Positions 1 to 8,242 of a stretch of DNA of 64,000 bases are shown one piece after another (positions within the stretch are counted from its first letter, which is position 1; every line of letters starts with the position of its first letter). This DNA is from Halorubrum hochsteinianum (GTDB taxonomy: Archaea > Halobacteriota > Halobacteria > Halobacteriales > Haloferacaceae), in contig NZ_CP098415.1 in the NCBI RefSeq assembly GCF_023702125.1, positions 1,426,001 to 1,490,000 of the forward strand, read 5' to 3'. Below the pieces are notes generated by a model. The model was not told the DNA's origin. It did no database searches and saw nothing but the letters and a program-made list of their open reading frames with translations. The position numbers and the translations under genes were made by a program.

Positions 1-199
1 GGTGTTCAAGAAGATCACGCTGATCGGGACGAGCGAGGAGAGCTTCGACGCCGCGGCCGACGACGCCCTCGACCGCGCCGAGGACACCCTCGATAACGTG
101 TACTGGGCCGAGGTGGAGGAGTTCGGGGTCGAGCTACAGGGGGACGCCGACCGCGAGTATCAGGCCGAAGTCGAGGTCGCGTTCGAGCTGGAGGGCTGA
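1..199 (+). CDS. dodecin, flavin-binding (5' end cut by window edge)
   Basis: This is a dodecin, a small protein that forms a hollow dodecamer and stores or buffers riboflavin and lumichrome in haloarchaea. The 65 visible residues ([10 protein letters not shown] near the start, [13 protein letters not shown] in the middle, [11 protein letters not shown] at the end) match the one-helix, three-strand fold, and the WAEV tryptophan is the flavin-stacking residue. Known haloarchaeal dodecins begin MVFKK, and the window opens with G followed by GTG TTC AAG. The true ATG therefore probably has only its G in view, and the GTG at base 2 is the Val codon. A T-rich tract at about 212-226 follows the stop. 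Confidence 0.9.
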   Translation, partial: VFKKITLIGTSEESFDAAADDALDRAEDTLDNVYWAEVEEFGVELQGDADREYQAEVEVAFELEG

Positions 200-211
200 G
201 CGGCCGGATCG

Positions 212-226
212 CGTTTTTATTTTTGG
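212..226 (+). terminator. T-rich terminator-like tract after dodecin
   Basis: A tract of two T runs (GTTTTTATTTTT) begins about 13 nt after the dodecin stop. Archaeal transcription often ends at such U-rich tracts without a hairpin. It lies just before the first copy of the dispersed structured repeat. The call is inferred from composition and position only. Confidence 0.45.
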
Positions 227-228
227 AG

Positions 229-547
229 TGAACACGCCGAAGCCCCAGTCGCTCGGCGATACGAGGTTGCTATTTATAAACGACCGATCGCCACGAACAC
301 CACCGAAGCCCCAGTCGCGAGGCGGGCAGACGCTCGCTGTGCTCCTCGTCGCTCACTCCGTTCGCTCCTGCGGTGCTTACGTCGCCTCTGCCCGCCTCCC
401 GGCTGCCCCTTCGAGTCCCGCCCCGCACAGCACGGCCTCACGCCTCCCCAGCCTCGTCGCTGGCGGTCTTCGCTTCGCTCGACCGCCAACGACTCCCTCG
501 CACGCGCTCCTCGCGCCCGGTGGGCGCTCGGAGGCGCGCGCCACCGC
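229..547 (+). repeat. dispersed structured intergenic element, copy A
   Basis: This fills the gap between dodecin and the AlaX gene. The 5' module (GAACACNNCCGAAGCCCCAG) occurs twice, at about 230 and 295. A long-range stem pairs 319-330 (GAGGCGGGCAGA) with 387-398. A hairpin pairs TGGCGGTC (461-468) with GACCGCCA (481-488), and another pairs GCGCCC (513-518) with GGGCGC (522-527). Conserved linkers such as CTCACGCCTCCCCAGCCTCGTCGCTGG are shared with the other copies. It has no terminal inverted repeats that I can see, and long open frames through it look incidental. This copy lacks the extra hairpin pair present in copies B and D. Confidence 0.85.
269..281 (+). promoter_or_regulatory. strong TATA box inside copy A
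   Basis: CTATTTATAAAC is one of the best TATA matches in the window. It sits between the two 5' modules of repeat copy A. A start about 27 nt downstream would fall near 303, at the second CCGAAGCCCC module, so the repeat body could be transcribed on its own. No coding start lies at that distance. Confidence 0.5.
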
Positions 548-615
548 CCGGTCGAGGAGTTAAAAATGATCTCGCGGCGGCCACCTATTTATCCGCCCGC
601 CCCCACGACCCGCCA

Positions 616-1896
616 ATGACCGCTTCACGCGCACCGGCCGAGCCGACGGTCCGGGACTTCGAAGCGACGGTCGAGTCCGTCCACGGCCGCGAGATCGTCC
701 TCGACGAGACGTACTTCTACCCCGAGTCCGGCGGCCAGCCGGCCGACAGGGGGACGCTCGACGGCCACCTCGTCGACGACGTGGTCGAGCGCGACGGCGT
801 CGTCGTCCACTCGCTCGATGCCGACCCGGAGGCCCTCTCGCTCGCGGCCGGCGACGCGGTGACGGGGCTGATCGACGACGCGTTCCGCACCTACTGCGCC
901 CGCGCCCACACCGCCTCGCACGTGCTGTACGGAGCCGCGCGCCGGATCGCCGACGACCTCGGCTACGCCGGCTTCGACATCTCCGAGACGAAGGTCCGCG
1001 TCGACCTGACGACCGCCGAGCCGCTGGGCGACGGCGACCTGATCGAGTTGGAGCGGCTCGCCAACCGTGCCGTCTGGGACTCGCTGCCCGTCTCGTGGGA
1101 GACCCACTCGGCCGAAGACGCGCGCGATATCGACGGGATCGCCTTCAACACGAAGACGGAGGAGGGCGCGATGAGCGACGGCGCGGTCCGCGTCGTGACC
1201 GTCGGCGGCGCGAGCCCGGCGGGGGACGACGAGACCCCGGACGCCGAGCCGTGGGACGTCGCCGCCTGCGGTGGCACCCACGTCTCGAACACCGCGGAGA
1301 TCGGCCCGGTCGCGGTGCTGGACCGGTCGAACCCCGGCGAGGGCGTCACGCGCGTCGAGTTCGCCGTCGGCCCGACGGCGATAGACGAGATCGGCGCGGT
1401 CCACGCCGCGGCGCTCGACGCCGCGACGACGCTCGACGCACGCGTCGGCGACCTCCCGGACGCGGTCGCCCGCCTCCGAGAGGAGGCCGATCGGCTGGAG
1501 GCCGACCTGCGGGACGCCCGCGAGGAGCTGCTCGCGGCCCGGCTGCGCGACCTGCCGACCGCCGAGGTCGACGGCGCGCGGTGGGCGATCGGTACGGTCG
1601 ACGACGCCGACCCGAACGAGCTCCGGGAGCCGGCCGCCGAGGCGCTCGCCGCGGGGGCGGGAGACGCCGGCGACGGTCCCGACGCCCTCGCCGCGGTCGG
1701 AACGGGTGACGCCCCGTTCGTCGTAGTCGCGGTCGCGGACGACGCCGCGGGCGACGCCGGGATCGACGCGGGCGAGGTCGTCGACGCGGTCACCGACGAG
1801 TTCGGCGGCGGCGGGGGCGGGGGCCCGACGTTCGCGCAGGGCGGCGGGCTCGACGCCGACCCCGCGGCGGTCGCGGCGTGGCTCCGGGAGCGATGA
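616..1896 (+). CDS. AlaX-type alanyl-tRNA editing protein with DHHA1 domain
   Basis: This is a 426-residue trans-editing protein related to the editing half of alanyl-tRNA synthetase; the family hydrolyses mischarged Ser- or Gly-tRNA(Ala). The N-terminal part has the second-additional-domain fold with zinc-binding motifs HTASH (about residue 98) and CGGTH (about residue 217). A coiled-coil linker follows, and then a DHHA1 domain ending in a glycine-rich GGGGGGGPTFAQGGG motif, so it is the long AlaX-L type. The ATG at 616 is chosen because a TATA element (TATTTAT, 586-592) lies 27 nt upstream. An upstream in-frame extension would run into the repeat. The stop overlaps the next start (ATGA), indicating translational coupling. 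Confidence 0.9.
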   Translation: MTASRAPAEPTVRDFEATVESVHGREIVLDETYFYPESGGQPADRGTLDGHLVDDVVERDGVVVHSLDADPEALSLAAGDAVTGLIDDAFRTYCARAHTASHVLYGAARRIADDLGYAGFDISETKVRVDLTTAEPLGDGDLIELERLANRAVWDSLPVSWETHSAEDARDIDGIAFNTKTEEGAMSDGAVRVVTVGGASPAGDDETPDAEPWDVAACGGTHVSNTAEIGPVAVLDRSNPGEGVTRVEFAVGPTAIDEIGAVHAAALDAATTLDARVGDLPDAVARLREEADRLEADLRDAREELLAARLRDLPTAEVDGARWAIGTVDDADPNELREPAAEALAAGAGDAGDGPDALAAVGTGDAPFVVVAVADDAAGDAGIDAGEVVDAVTDEFGGGGGGGPTFAQGGGLDADPAAVAAWLRER

Positions 1897-2900
1897 CCGG
1901 GAAGCTCGGTCCCGACGCCCTCGCGGCCGCGCTCGCGGCGACCGGCGCGGACGACCCGGCGGTGCGGCAGGGACCCGCCTACGGCGAGGACGCGGCCGCG
2001 ATCGATCTGGCCGGCTCCGGCGAGACGCTCGTCGTCGCGGCCGACCCCCTGTCGCTGGCGGCGGAGTCGGTCGGGGCGCTGGCGGTCCACGTCGCCTGTA
2101 ACGACGTGGCCGCGAGCGGGGCCGACCCGCGGTGGCTCACCCACACGCTGTTCCTCCCGGACGACGACCCGGACCGGCTCCGGGCCGTCGCCGAGCAGGT
2201 CGACGCGACCGCGAGCGACCTCGGCTGCGCGGTCGTCGGGGGCCACACCGAGGTGTTACCGGCGCTCGACCGCCCGCTCTGCTCGATGACAGCGATGGGG
2301 ACGACGGACCGCTTCGTGTCGAGCGGCGGCGCGGAGCCGGGCGACCGACTCCTCCTCACGAAGGGGGCGGCGGTCGAGGCGACGGCGATCCTCGCGACCG
2401 ACTTCCGGGCGGAGTGTCTCGACGCGGGGGTCCCGGCCGCCACGCTCGATTCGGCGGCGGAGTTCCTCGACGACGTGAGCGTCGTCCCGGACGCGGCCGC
2501 GGTCCGCGACGCCGTCACCGCGCTCCACGACCCGACCGAGGGGGGCGTGACCACCGCCCTCGTCGAGATGTCGGCTGCGAGCGGGGCCGTCTTCGCGGTC
2601 GAGCGCGACGCGGTCCCGGTCCGGCCCGAGACCCGGGCCTGCTGTGACGCGCTCGGCGTCGACCCCCTTCGGACGTTCGCCTCCGGCGCGCTGCTGGCGG
2701 CGGTCCCGCCGAGCCGGGTCGACGGCGCGCTCGACGCGCTCGACGACGCCGGGATCGAGGCGGGGGAGGTCGGCACGGTCGAGTCGCCCGCGGACGGCGA
2801 CGCCGGGCCCGGAGCCGTTCGGATCGACGGCGAGACCGTCACGGAGCCGCCGCGGGACGAACTGTACCCGCTCTGGGAGGCGCGCGAGCCCGAGGAATAG
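1893..2900 (+). CDS. AIR synthase-related (PurM/HypE/ThiL-fold) protein
   Basis: This 335-residue protein has the two-domain PurM fold: an N-terminal ATP-binding half with YGEDAAAIDL and ACNDVAASGADP, and a C-terminal half with HDPTEGGVTTAL. These match the HypE/SelD/ThiL/PurM superfamily. It lacks the C-terminal cysteine motif of HypE, so hydrogenase cyanide-ligand synthesis is unlikely. No hydrogenase or thiamine gene is nearby. The precise substrate is unknown. It overlaps the AlaX gene by 4 nt, so the two are probably co-translated. Confidence 0.85.
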   Translation: MTGKLGPDALAAALAATGADDPAVRQGPAYGEDAAAIDLAGSGETLVVAADPLSLAAESVGALAVHVACNDVAASGADPRWLTHTLFLPDDDPDRLRAVAEQVDATASDLGCAVVGGHTEVLPALDRPLCSMTAMGTTDRFVSSGGAEPGDRLLLTKGAAVEATAILATDFRAECLDAGVPAATLDSAAEFLDDVSVVPDAAAVRDAVTALHDPTEGGVTTALVEMSAASGAVFAVERDAVPVRPETRACCDALGVDPLRTFASGALLAAVPPSRVDGALDALDDAGIEAGEVGTVESPADGDAGPGAVRIDGETVTEPPRDELYPLWEAREPEE

Positions 2901-2981
2901 GGCACAGGGTACAGCGAGGAGCGCGCCCAAAACATCCCGCCGATCGCTCACCTTTTTCCGTGGGGGATCGAAGTCGGTGAC

Positions 2982-4154
2982 ATGACCGGAGCACGCGTCG
3001 GCTCGGCGCTCACCGACGAACAGGCGGCGGTCCGCGACCTCGTCCGCGAGTTCGCGGCCGAGGAGGTCCGGCCGACGGCGGCCGAGGCGGACGAGACGGA
3101 GACGTTCCCCGAAGGGGTGTGGGACGGGCTGGCGGAGCTCGGCCTCACCGGGCTGACGACTCCCGAGGAGTACGGCGGGTTCGGCGCGGACGAGACGACC
3201 TACGCGGTCGTCAACGAGGAGCTGGCGCACGGGTCGCTCGCGGTCGCGACCGCCCTCTCCGTCCACTGCCTCGCGACCTCCTGTATCGCCGAGTTCGGGA
3301 CGGAAGCGCAGCGCGAGCGGTGGCTGCCGGAGATGGCCGAGTCCGGTCGCCCGGTCGGCATGTTCTGTCTCTCGGAGCCGCAGGCGGGGTCGAACCCCGC
3401 CCAGATGTCGACGACCGCGACGTACGACCCCGCGACCGACGAGTACGCGCTGAACGGCGAGAAGCAGTGGATCACGAACGGGAAACGCGGCGGGGTGGCG
3501 ATCGTCTTCGCGAAGGCGGTTGACGAGGACCGCGACCCCGACGACGGCGCGATCACGCAGTTCCTCGTCCCCGCCGACGCGGACGGGTTCGAGGTCGGCG
3601 GGAAGGAGGAGAAGCTCGGCCTCCGGGCGTCGGACACGACCGGGATCACCTTCGACGACTGCCGGGTCCCGGCCGAGAACCGGCTCACGGAGCCGGGCGG
3701 CGGGCTGTCGGCCGCGTTCCGGACGCTCACCGAGGGGCGGATCGGGATCGCTGCGCAGGCCGTCGGCGTCGCGCAGGCCGCGCTCGACGAGGCGAAATCG
3801 TACGCCGAGGAGCGCGAGCAGTTCGACCGGCCGATCGCGGACATCCAGACGATCCGCCACAAGATCGCGGAGATGGCGACGGACGTGTCGGCCGCGCGGC
3901 TGCTCGTCCGCGAGGCGTGTCGGCAGGCGGAGGCGGGCGAGGACTACCGCGTCGCCGCCTCGAAGGCGAAGTACCGCGCCAGCGAGGCCGCGATGTCGGT
4001 GACGAACGAGGCGGTCCAGATCCACGGCGGCTACGGCTACACGACCGAGTTCGACGTCGAGCGCCTCTACCGCGACGCGAAGATCACGGAGATCTACGAG
4101 GGGACGACCGAGATCCAGAAGACGATCGTCGCCCGCGGGGTGCTCGGCGAGTGA
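2982..4154 (+). CDS. acyl-CoA dehydrogenase
   Basis: This is a 390-residue FAD-dependent acyl-CoA dehydrogenase that introduces the alpha-beta double bond in acyl-CoA oxidation. The standard N-terminal helical, middle beta and C-terminal helical domains are all present. Visible signatures are CLSEPQAGSNP, KQWITNGKRGG and the C-terminal IYEGTTEIQ, whose Glu is the usual catalytic base in short/medium-chain enzymes. A TATA-like CTTTTTCC lies about 26 nt before the ATG. The stop overlaps the GTG start of the phosphatase that follows. Chain length cannot be told from sequence. Confidence 0.93.
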   Translation: MTGARVGSALTDEQAAVRDLVREFAAEEVRPTAAEADETETFPEGVWDGLAELGLTGLTTPEEYGGFGADETTYAVVNEELAHGSLAVATALSVHCLATSCIAEFGTEAQRERWLPEMAESGRPVGMFCLSEPQAGSNPAQMSTTATYDPATDEYALNGEKQWITNGKRGGVAIVFAKAVDEDRDPDDGAITQFLVPADADGFEVGGKEEKLGLRASDTTGITFDDCRVPAENRLTEPGGGLSAAFRTLTEGRIGIAAQAVGVAQAALDEAKSYAEEREQFDRPIADIQTIRHKIAEMATDVSAARLLVREACRQAEAGEDYRVAASKAKYRASEAAMSVTNEAVQIHGGYGYTTEFDVERLYRDAKITEIYEGTTEIQKTIVARGVLGE

Positions 4155-4735
4155 CCGACTCGGTCGGGGCCCGGCTCGCCGACTACGAGGCGGTCGTCTA
4201 CGACCTCGACGGGACGCTCGTCGAGCTCGCGGTCGACTGGGACGCCGTCGCGGAGGCGGCCCTCGACGTGTACGCGGAACACGCCCGCATCCCGCCGACG
4301 GAGGAGCTGTGGAAGCTGCTCGGCGCGGCCGACGAGTACGGCATCCGGGACGAGGTCGAGGAGGCGATCGCCGTCCACGAGCGGGCCGGGGCCCGCGACT
4401 CCGCGCGCCTCCCGCTCGGCGACCGGCTGCGGACGGTCACCGGCGACTCCGGCGGTCACCCCCCGGCGGGCGTCTGCTCGCTCAACTGCGAGGCGGCGTG
4501 TCGGGTCGCGGTCGAGACGCACGGGCTCGGCGACGCCCTGGTCTCTCGGGCGATCCTCGGCCGCGACTCCGTCGGGAGCCACAAGCCGGACCCGGAGTCG
4601 CTGCTCGCGTCGATAGACCGGCTCGGCGGGACCCCCGAGACCGCGCTGTTCGTCGGCGACTCGCGGCCCGACGCGGTCGCCGCCGAGCGCGGCGGCGTCG
4701 ACTTCGCGTGGGTCTCCGACCTGCTCGCCGAGTAG
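4151..4735 (+). CDS. HAD-superfamily hydrolase (phosphatase)
   Basis: This is a 194-residue haloacid dehalogenase-type phosphatase. Motif I is YDLDGTLV (nucleophile Asp and acid Asp), motif III is the Lys in SHKPDPESL, and motif IV is FVGDSRPD. The layout resembles phosphoglycolate phosphatase-type enzymes with a helical cap, but the substrate cannot be read from sequence. The GTG start overlaps the stop of the acyl-CoA dehydrogenase gene (GTGA), which implies coupled translation. An upstream in-frame extension exists but lies inside that gene. Confidence 0.88.
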   Translation: MTDSVGARLADYEAVVYDLDGTLVELAVDWDAVAEAALDVYAEHARIPPTEELWKLLGAADEYGIRDEVEEAIAVHERAGARDSARLPLGDRLRTVTGDSGGHPPAGVCSLNCEAACRVAVETHGLGDALVSRAILGRDSVGSHKPDPESLLASIDRLGGTPETALFVGDSRPDAVAAERGGVDFAWVSDLLAE

Positions 4736-4768
4736 CCCACACCGGAAGGGGGACGGGCGTCGGTCCGT

Positions 4769-5182
4769 TCAGTCGCCTTTCTCCGCTTCGGTCGGCGCGT
4801 CGCCCGGCGGAGCGTCCGCCGCCGGGTCGTCAGCGTCGCGGGCGTCGTCAAGTTCGTCGGCGGCGGCGGCGTCGCCGGTCTCGTCGCGGGCGTCGTCCTC
4901 GTCGGTGTCATCGGGCCCGTCGCCGTCGTCGCCGGACTCGCCGCCCCCATCGCCGGCCTCCGTCCGCCTCGCGTACAGCGCGACGGTCACCGCGGTGACG
5001 AACCAGATGGGCGCGCCGACGCGGACCGCGAACGCGGCGCGCGCGCCCCACGACTCCAGCGTCACGAGCGTCGACAGCACGGCCACGACGGGCGCGCCGA
5101 CGAGGATGGTGACGACGAACGTCGTCTGCATCACCCACGCGTAGTCGACTCCCTCGTACTCGGCCCGCTCGACTGGTTGCAC
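4769..5182 (-). CDS. small haloarchaeal membrane protein with acidic tail
   Basis: This conserved-looking protein has two membrane helices (TTFVVTILVGAPVVAVLSTL and ARAAFAVRVGAPIWFVTAVTVALYA), followed by a roughly 75-residue tail almost entirely of Asp, Glu, Gly and Ala. I recognise it as one of the haloarchaeal uncharacterised (DUF) membrane families, with no known function. The start is uncertain: a GTG at 5182 gives VQPVERAEYEG, and an ATG at 5209 adds nine Arg-rich residues. I prefer the GTG because the basic extension looks non-coding. It is divergent from panB. Confidence 0.7.
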   Translation of the reverse strand: MQPVERAEYEGVDYAWVMQTTFVVTILVGAPVVAVLSTLVTLESWGARAAFAVRVGAPIWFVTAVTVALYARRTEAGDGGGESGDDGDGPDDTDEDDARDETGDAAAADELDDARDADDPAADAPPGDAPTEAEKGD

Positions 5183-5305
5183 GCGACGGACTCGGCGGCG
5201 GAGCGGCAAATCGGTGGCGGTCGTCGTCGGACCGGCGGGCGGCTCCGCCGCGCTCGTCTTCCGGTTCCCGACGATTTTACGGCGTCGCGCGGGTCACTCC
5301 GAGGT

Positions 5306-6112
5306 ATGACCACGACGCGGGGACTCCGGGAGGACGACGATCCGATCACGATGCTCACCGCCTACGACGCCCCGACGGCGGCGGTCGTCGACGAGGCCGG
5401 GATCGACGTCGTCCTCGTCGGCGACAGCATGGGCAACGCCGCCCTCGGCTACGACTCCACGCTCCCGGTGACGTTCGACGAGGTCGCGAGCCGGACCGCG
5501 GCCGTGGCGCGCGCGACCGGGGACGCCCTCGTCGTCGCCGACATGCCGTTCCTCTCGTTCGGCGTCGACGAGGCCGAGTCGGTGCGCAACGCCGGCCGCC
5601 TGCTGAAGGAGGCGAACGCGGACGCGGTGAAGATCGAGAGCGGCCCGCACACCGTCGAGACGACTCGGCGGATGACCGAGGTCGGGATCCCGGTGATGGC
5701 CCACCTCGGCCTGACGCCCCAGCACGTGAACCAACTCGGCGGGTACACCCGACAGGGGACCGAGCAGGACGCCGCAGAGGAGATCATCGATCTGGCGGGG
5801 GCGCACGCCGACGCCGGCGCGTTCGCGCTCGTCTTGGAGCACGTCCCGGCGAACCTCGCGGGCGCGGTGACGGAGGCGCTCTCGATTCCGACGATCGGCA
5901 TCGGCGCGGGTCCCGACTGCGACGGGCAGGTGCTCGTGATCAACGACGCGGTCGGCCTCGGCGAGTGGTCGCCCCCGTTCGCGAAGCAGTTCGGCGACGT
6001 GCGCGGCGAGATGGTCGACGCCGTGGAGGCGTACAAGGAGGCCGTGACGAGCGGCGAGTTCCCTTCTGAAGAACACTCGCACGTCGAGGAGGATCTGGAC
6101 GACCTGTACTGA
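5306..6112 (+). CDS. panB: 3-methyl-2-oxobutanoate hydroxymethyltransferase
   Basis: PanB transfers a hydroxymethyl group from methylene-tetrahydrofolate to ketoisovalerate in pantothenate and coenzyme A synthesis. The 268-residue TIM barrel shows VVLVGDSMGN (metal-binding Asp), ESGPHTVETTRRM, MAHLGLTPQHVNQLGGY and ALVLEHVP with the catalytic Glu, all family hallmarks. The ATG at 5306 follows a TATA element (TTTTAC, 5275-5280) by 28 nt. A longer open frame starting at 5177 is rejected because its N-terminal extension is arginine-rich and non-conserved. A T-run (about 6138-6145) follows the stop, and then repeat copy B. Confidence 0.96.
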   Translation: MTTTRGLREDDDPITMLTAYDAPTAAVVDEAGIDVVLVGDSMGNAALGYDSTLPVTFDEVASRTAAVARATGDALVVADMPFLSFGVDEAESVRNAGRLLKEANADAVKIESGPHTVETTRRMTEVGIPVMAHLGLTPQHVNQLGGYTRQGTEQDAAEEIIDLAGAHADAGAFALVLEHVPANLAGAVTEALSIPTIGIGAGPDCDGQVLVINDAVGLGEWSPPFAKQFGDVRGEMVDAVEAYKEAVTSGEFPSEEHSHVEEDLDDLY

Positions 6113-6168
6113 GAGGCTTCGCGAAACGCGTACAGTATCTTTTTTCGTGGGGAATCGGTGATCGTCAC

Positions 6169-6540
6169 GAACACCGCCGAAGCCCCAGCCGCTCGACTGT
6201 ACGTATGTGGTTTCGCTGAGAGTAAGTCTGTGACTGAGACTACCGAAGCCCCGGCCGGGAGGACTCGATGCGCTCGCTGCGGTCCTCGTCGCTCACTTTG
6301 TTCGCTCCTGCGGTCTCGCCGGCGGCGGAGCCGCCGGCTGTTCGAGAGACCTTCGGTCTCTCGCTACTTGGGTCGCGCGTCTTCGTCCCCCCGGCTGCCC
6401 CTTCGAGTCCTGCCCGACCGCGACCGCACCTCACGCCTCCCCAGCCTCGTCGCTGGCACCCTCCGCTTCGCTCCGGGGCCAGCGACTCCCTCGCGCGTGC
6501 TGCTCGGCCGCGAGGCGGCCTCACAGGCACGCGCCACTGC
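6169..6540 (+). repeat. dispersed structured intergenic element, copy B
   Basis: This copy lies between the convergent panB and CPBP genes. The 5' module CCGAAGCCCC occurs at about 6176 and 6243. The long-range stem pairs 6254-6264 (GCCGGGAGGAC) with 6385-6395 (GTCCCCCCGGC), with one bulge. An inserted pair of hairpins follows TCCTGCGGT: a GCCGGCGGC stem at about 6318-6338 and a CGAGAGACC stem at about 6343-6363. Two further hairpins match the positions seen in copy A: CTGGCACC with GGGGCCAG (6453-6482) and GGCCGC with GCGGCC (6506-6520). Stem sequences differ from copy A while linkers are conserved. Confidence 0.85.
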
Positions 6541-6595
6541 GAAGAGTCGGGAACCGCGTCGAGAACTGGAGCCCCTCGTCGCCGGGATCGACCCC

Positions 6596-7471
6596 TCAGA
6601 CGGGGAAGAAGCCGAGGACCGCCGGCATCTGGCTCGGGTCCGTGGTGACGACGACGTAGAGCGCGGTGAACAGCACGGCGTTGTGAAGCCCGTGGAGCAG
6701 CGCGGGGACGACGAGGTTCTCCGTGTACTCGTACACCGCGCCGAACACGAGGCTCGGTACGAACAGGATGGAGACGGTCGTCAGGCGCGCGGAGGCCCCG
6801 CCGGTCAGCGCTATCACGTGGATGGCCGCGAAGATCGCGGCCGAGAGGAGGATCGACGGGGCCGCCGGCAGCGACTCGCGGAGCCGCCCCTGAACCACGC
6901 CGCGGTAGAGGATCTCCTCGCAGGGACCGATGACGAGGAACGAGGCGGCGATGAAGAGCGGAATGATCGACGGGTTCCCCATCGCCAGTTCGGCGCTGCT
7001 GTTCGCCGCCGTCTCTGTGCCGAGCAGCTGAACGATCGTCGAGACCACGAGGACCGAGATCAGGATGAGCACCCAGCTCCCGAGGACGATCCCGATCTCC
7101 TTGAGGCTCGGGACGCGCACGCCGAGGTACTCGATTATCCCCCCGCGGTCGAACCCGCGCCACGCGAGGTAGCCGACGGCCAGGCCGCCGAACGCGACGT
7201 ACTGGCCGAATATCAGCGTGAGGACGACGCTCACGGCGAGCGAGAGCCCGCCGCTCGCGGCGTCGATGGCGAAGATGATGCCGCCGCTCGCGACCGCGAT
7301 CACCGGCCCGAGGACGCCGAGAACGAGGGCGGTCAGGACCGCGATTCCCGGCGACCCGCCGCTCCCCTTCGGGTCGTCCGCGTCGCCGGAGAGCGTCTCC
7401 GGGCCGACGTCGTCGAACTCCTCTGACACCCCGCCGTCCGGGGCCGGATCGCCGCTGGAGGGATCTGTCAT
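6596..7471 (-). CDS. CPBP-family intramembrane glutamic endopeptidase
   Basis: This 291-residue polytopic protein has about eight hydrophobic segments and the CPBP/Rce1-type (Abi) signature. The EExxxR motif appears as CEEILYRG, followed by AIFAAIHV and a later HGLHNAVLF carrying the conserved histidines. Family members cleave prenylated proteins or act in bacteriocin immunity; the role here is unknown. The first 40 residues are acidic and disordered. A TATA-like ATTTTG (about 7494-7501) lies 27 nt upstream. The gene converges on panB with repeat copy B between them. Confidence 0.9.
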   Translation of the reverse strand: MTDPSSGDPAPDGGVSEEFDDVGPETLSGDADDPKGSGGSPGIAVLTALVLGVLGPVIAVASGGIIFAIDAASGGLSLAVSVVLTLIFGQYVAFGGLAVGYLAWRGFDRGGIIEYLGVRVPSLKEIGIVLGSWVLILISVLVVSTIVQLLGTETAANSSAELAMGNPSIIPLFIAASFLVIGPCEEILYRGVVQGRLRESLPAAPSILLSAAIFAAIHVIALTGGASARLTTVSILFVPSLVFGAVYEYTENLVVPALLHGLHNAVLFTALYVVVTTDPSQMPAVLGFFPV

Positions 7472-7553
7472 TGCCCTTGGTAGGACCCCCCGGGCAAAAT
7501 GGTTGTCCGTGCCGGATCGCGCTCTGACCCTGAGCCGGTCGACCCTCGCAGCC

Positions 7554-8186
7554 TCACCGGTGGAGCAGTTCGTACCACAGCACCGCGGTGACGGCCCGGC
7601 CGTCGCGGAGCCCGCCGTCGACGACCGCGGCGAGCAACTCGTCGTACGGGACCGTCTCGACCGCGATCGACTCGTTGTGATCGAGGTCGCGGTCGGCGGT
7701 CGGCTCGCAGCCGGTCGCGAGCACGTGGTGGTGGACCGCGTTCGCCATTCCGTTCGTCGGCTCGACGGTCGTCAGCCGCTCGAAGGCGTCGGCCTCGTAG
7801 CCGGTCTCCTCGGCCAGTTCGCGGGCCGCGGCGCGCTCGACCGCGGCGTCGCTCGGGTCGCCGTCCGCGCTCCCTTCTCCCTCGTCCTCCGGCTCCATCG
7901 TCCCCGCGGGGATCCCGCGGTTCACTCGCCCGACCGCCTGTCGCCACTCGTCGATGACGACGACGTCGCCGTCGGGCGTCAGCGGGAGCACCACCACCGC
8001 CGGAGGCTCGTCGACGTAGTGGAACCCGTCGGTGTCGCCGTCCGGGAACCGCACCTCGTCCCGGCGCACGTCGAAGCCGGGGCAGGCGTAATCGACGGCC
8101 GAGTCGAGCGTCTCCCACGCGAGGTCGGCGGGGTCGTCCGGGTCGGCGGCGGCGTCTGGGTCAGCGTCGGCGTCGGCGTCGTCCAT
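7554..8186 (-). CDS. Nudix hydrolase, ADP-ribose pyrophosphatase-like
   Basis: This is a 210-residue Nudix protein that probably hydrolyses a nucleoside diphosphate derivative such as ADP-ribose. The C-terminal half of the Nudix box (RELAEETGY) is intact, and IPAGTMEP precedes it. Between the two lies an acidic low-complexity insertion (EDEGEGSADGDPSD) that lengthens the usual box spacing. The first 20 residues are Asp/Ala-rich. A GTTTAGG TATA element lies 27 nt before the ATG. The C-terminus ends shortly after a conserved ALWYELL helix. Confidence 0.85.
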   Translation of the reverse strand: MDDADADADPDAAADPDDPADLAWETLDSAVDYACPGFDVRRDEVRFPDGDTDGFHYVDEPPAVVVLPLTPDGDVVVIDEWRQAVGRVNRGIPAGTMEPEDEGEGSADGDPSDAAVERAAARELAEETGYEADAFERLTTVEPTNGMANAVHHHVLATGCEPTADRDLDHNESIAVETVPYDELLAAVVDGGLRDGRAVTAVLWYELLHR

Positions 8187-8242
8187 GGATCGCGGTCGTC
8201 GCTCGGGGACCTAAACTCCCCTCACTTTCTCACCCCATTCAC

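Noticed and set aside
229-547. Insertion sequence or MITE with terminal inverted repeats
   Set aside because: The two ends of the four repeat copies are not complementary to each other and I see no target-site duplication or transposase.
228-563. 111-residue open frame across repeat copy A
   Set aside because: It is Arg/Ser/Pro-rich, has no domain, and lies wholly within the structured repeat; similar stop-free frames occur in copies B and C because of base composition.
373-615. 81-residue N-terminal extension of the AlaX protein
   Set aside because: It lies in repeat copy A; the TATA at 586-592 sets the start at 616.
6158-7426. 422-residue plus-strand frame running through repeat copy B and antisense to the CPBP gene
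   Set aside because: It is the complement of a well-supported membrane protease and has no recognisable family.
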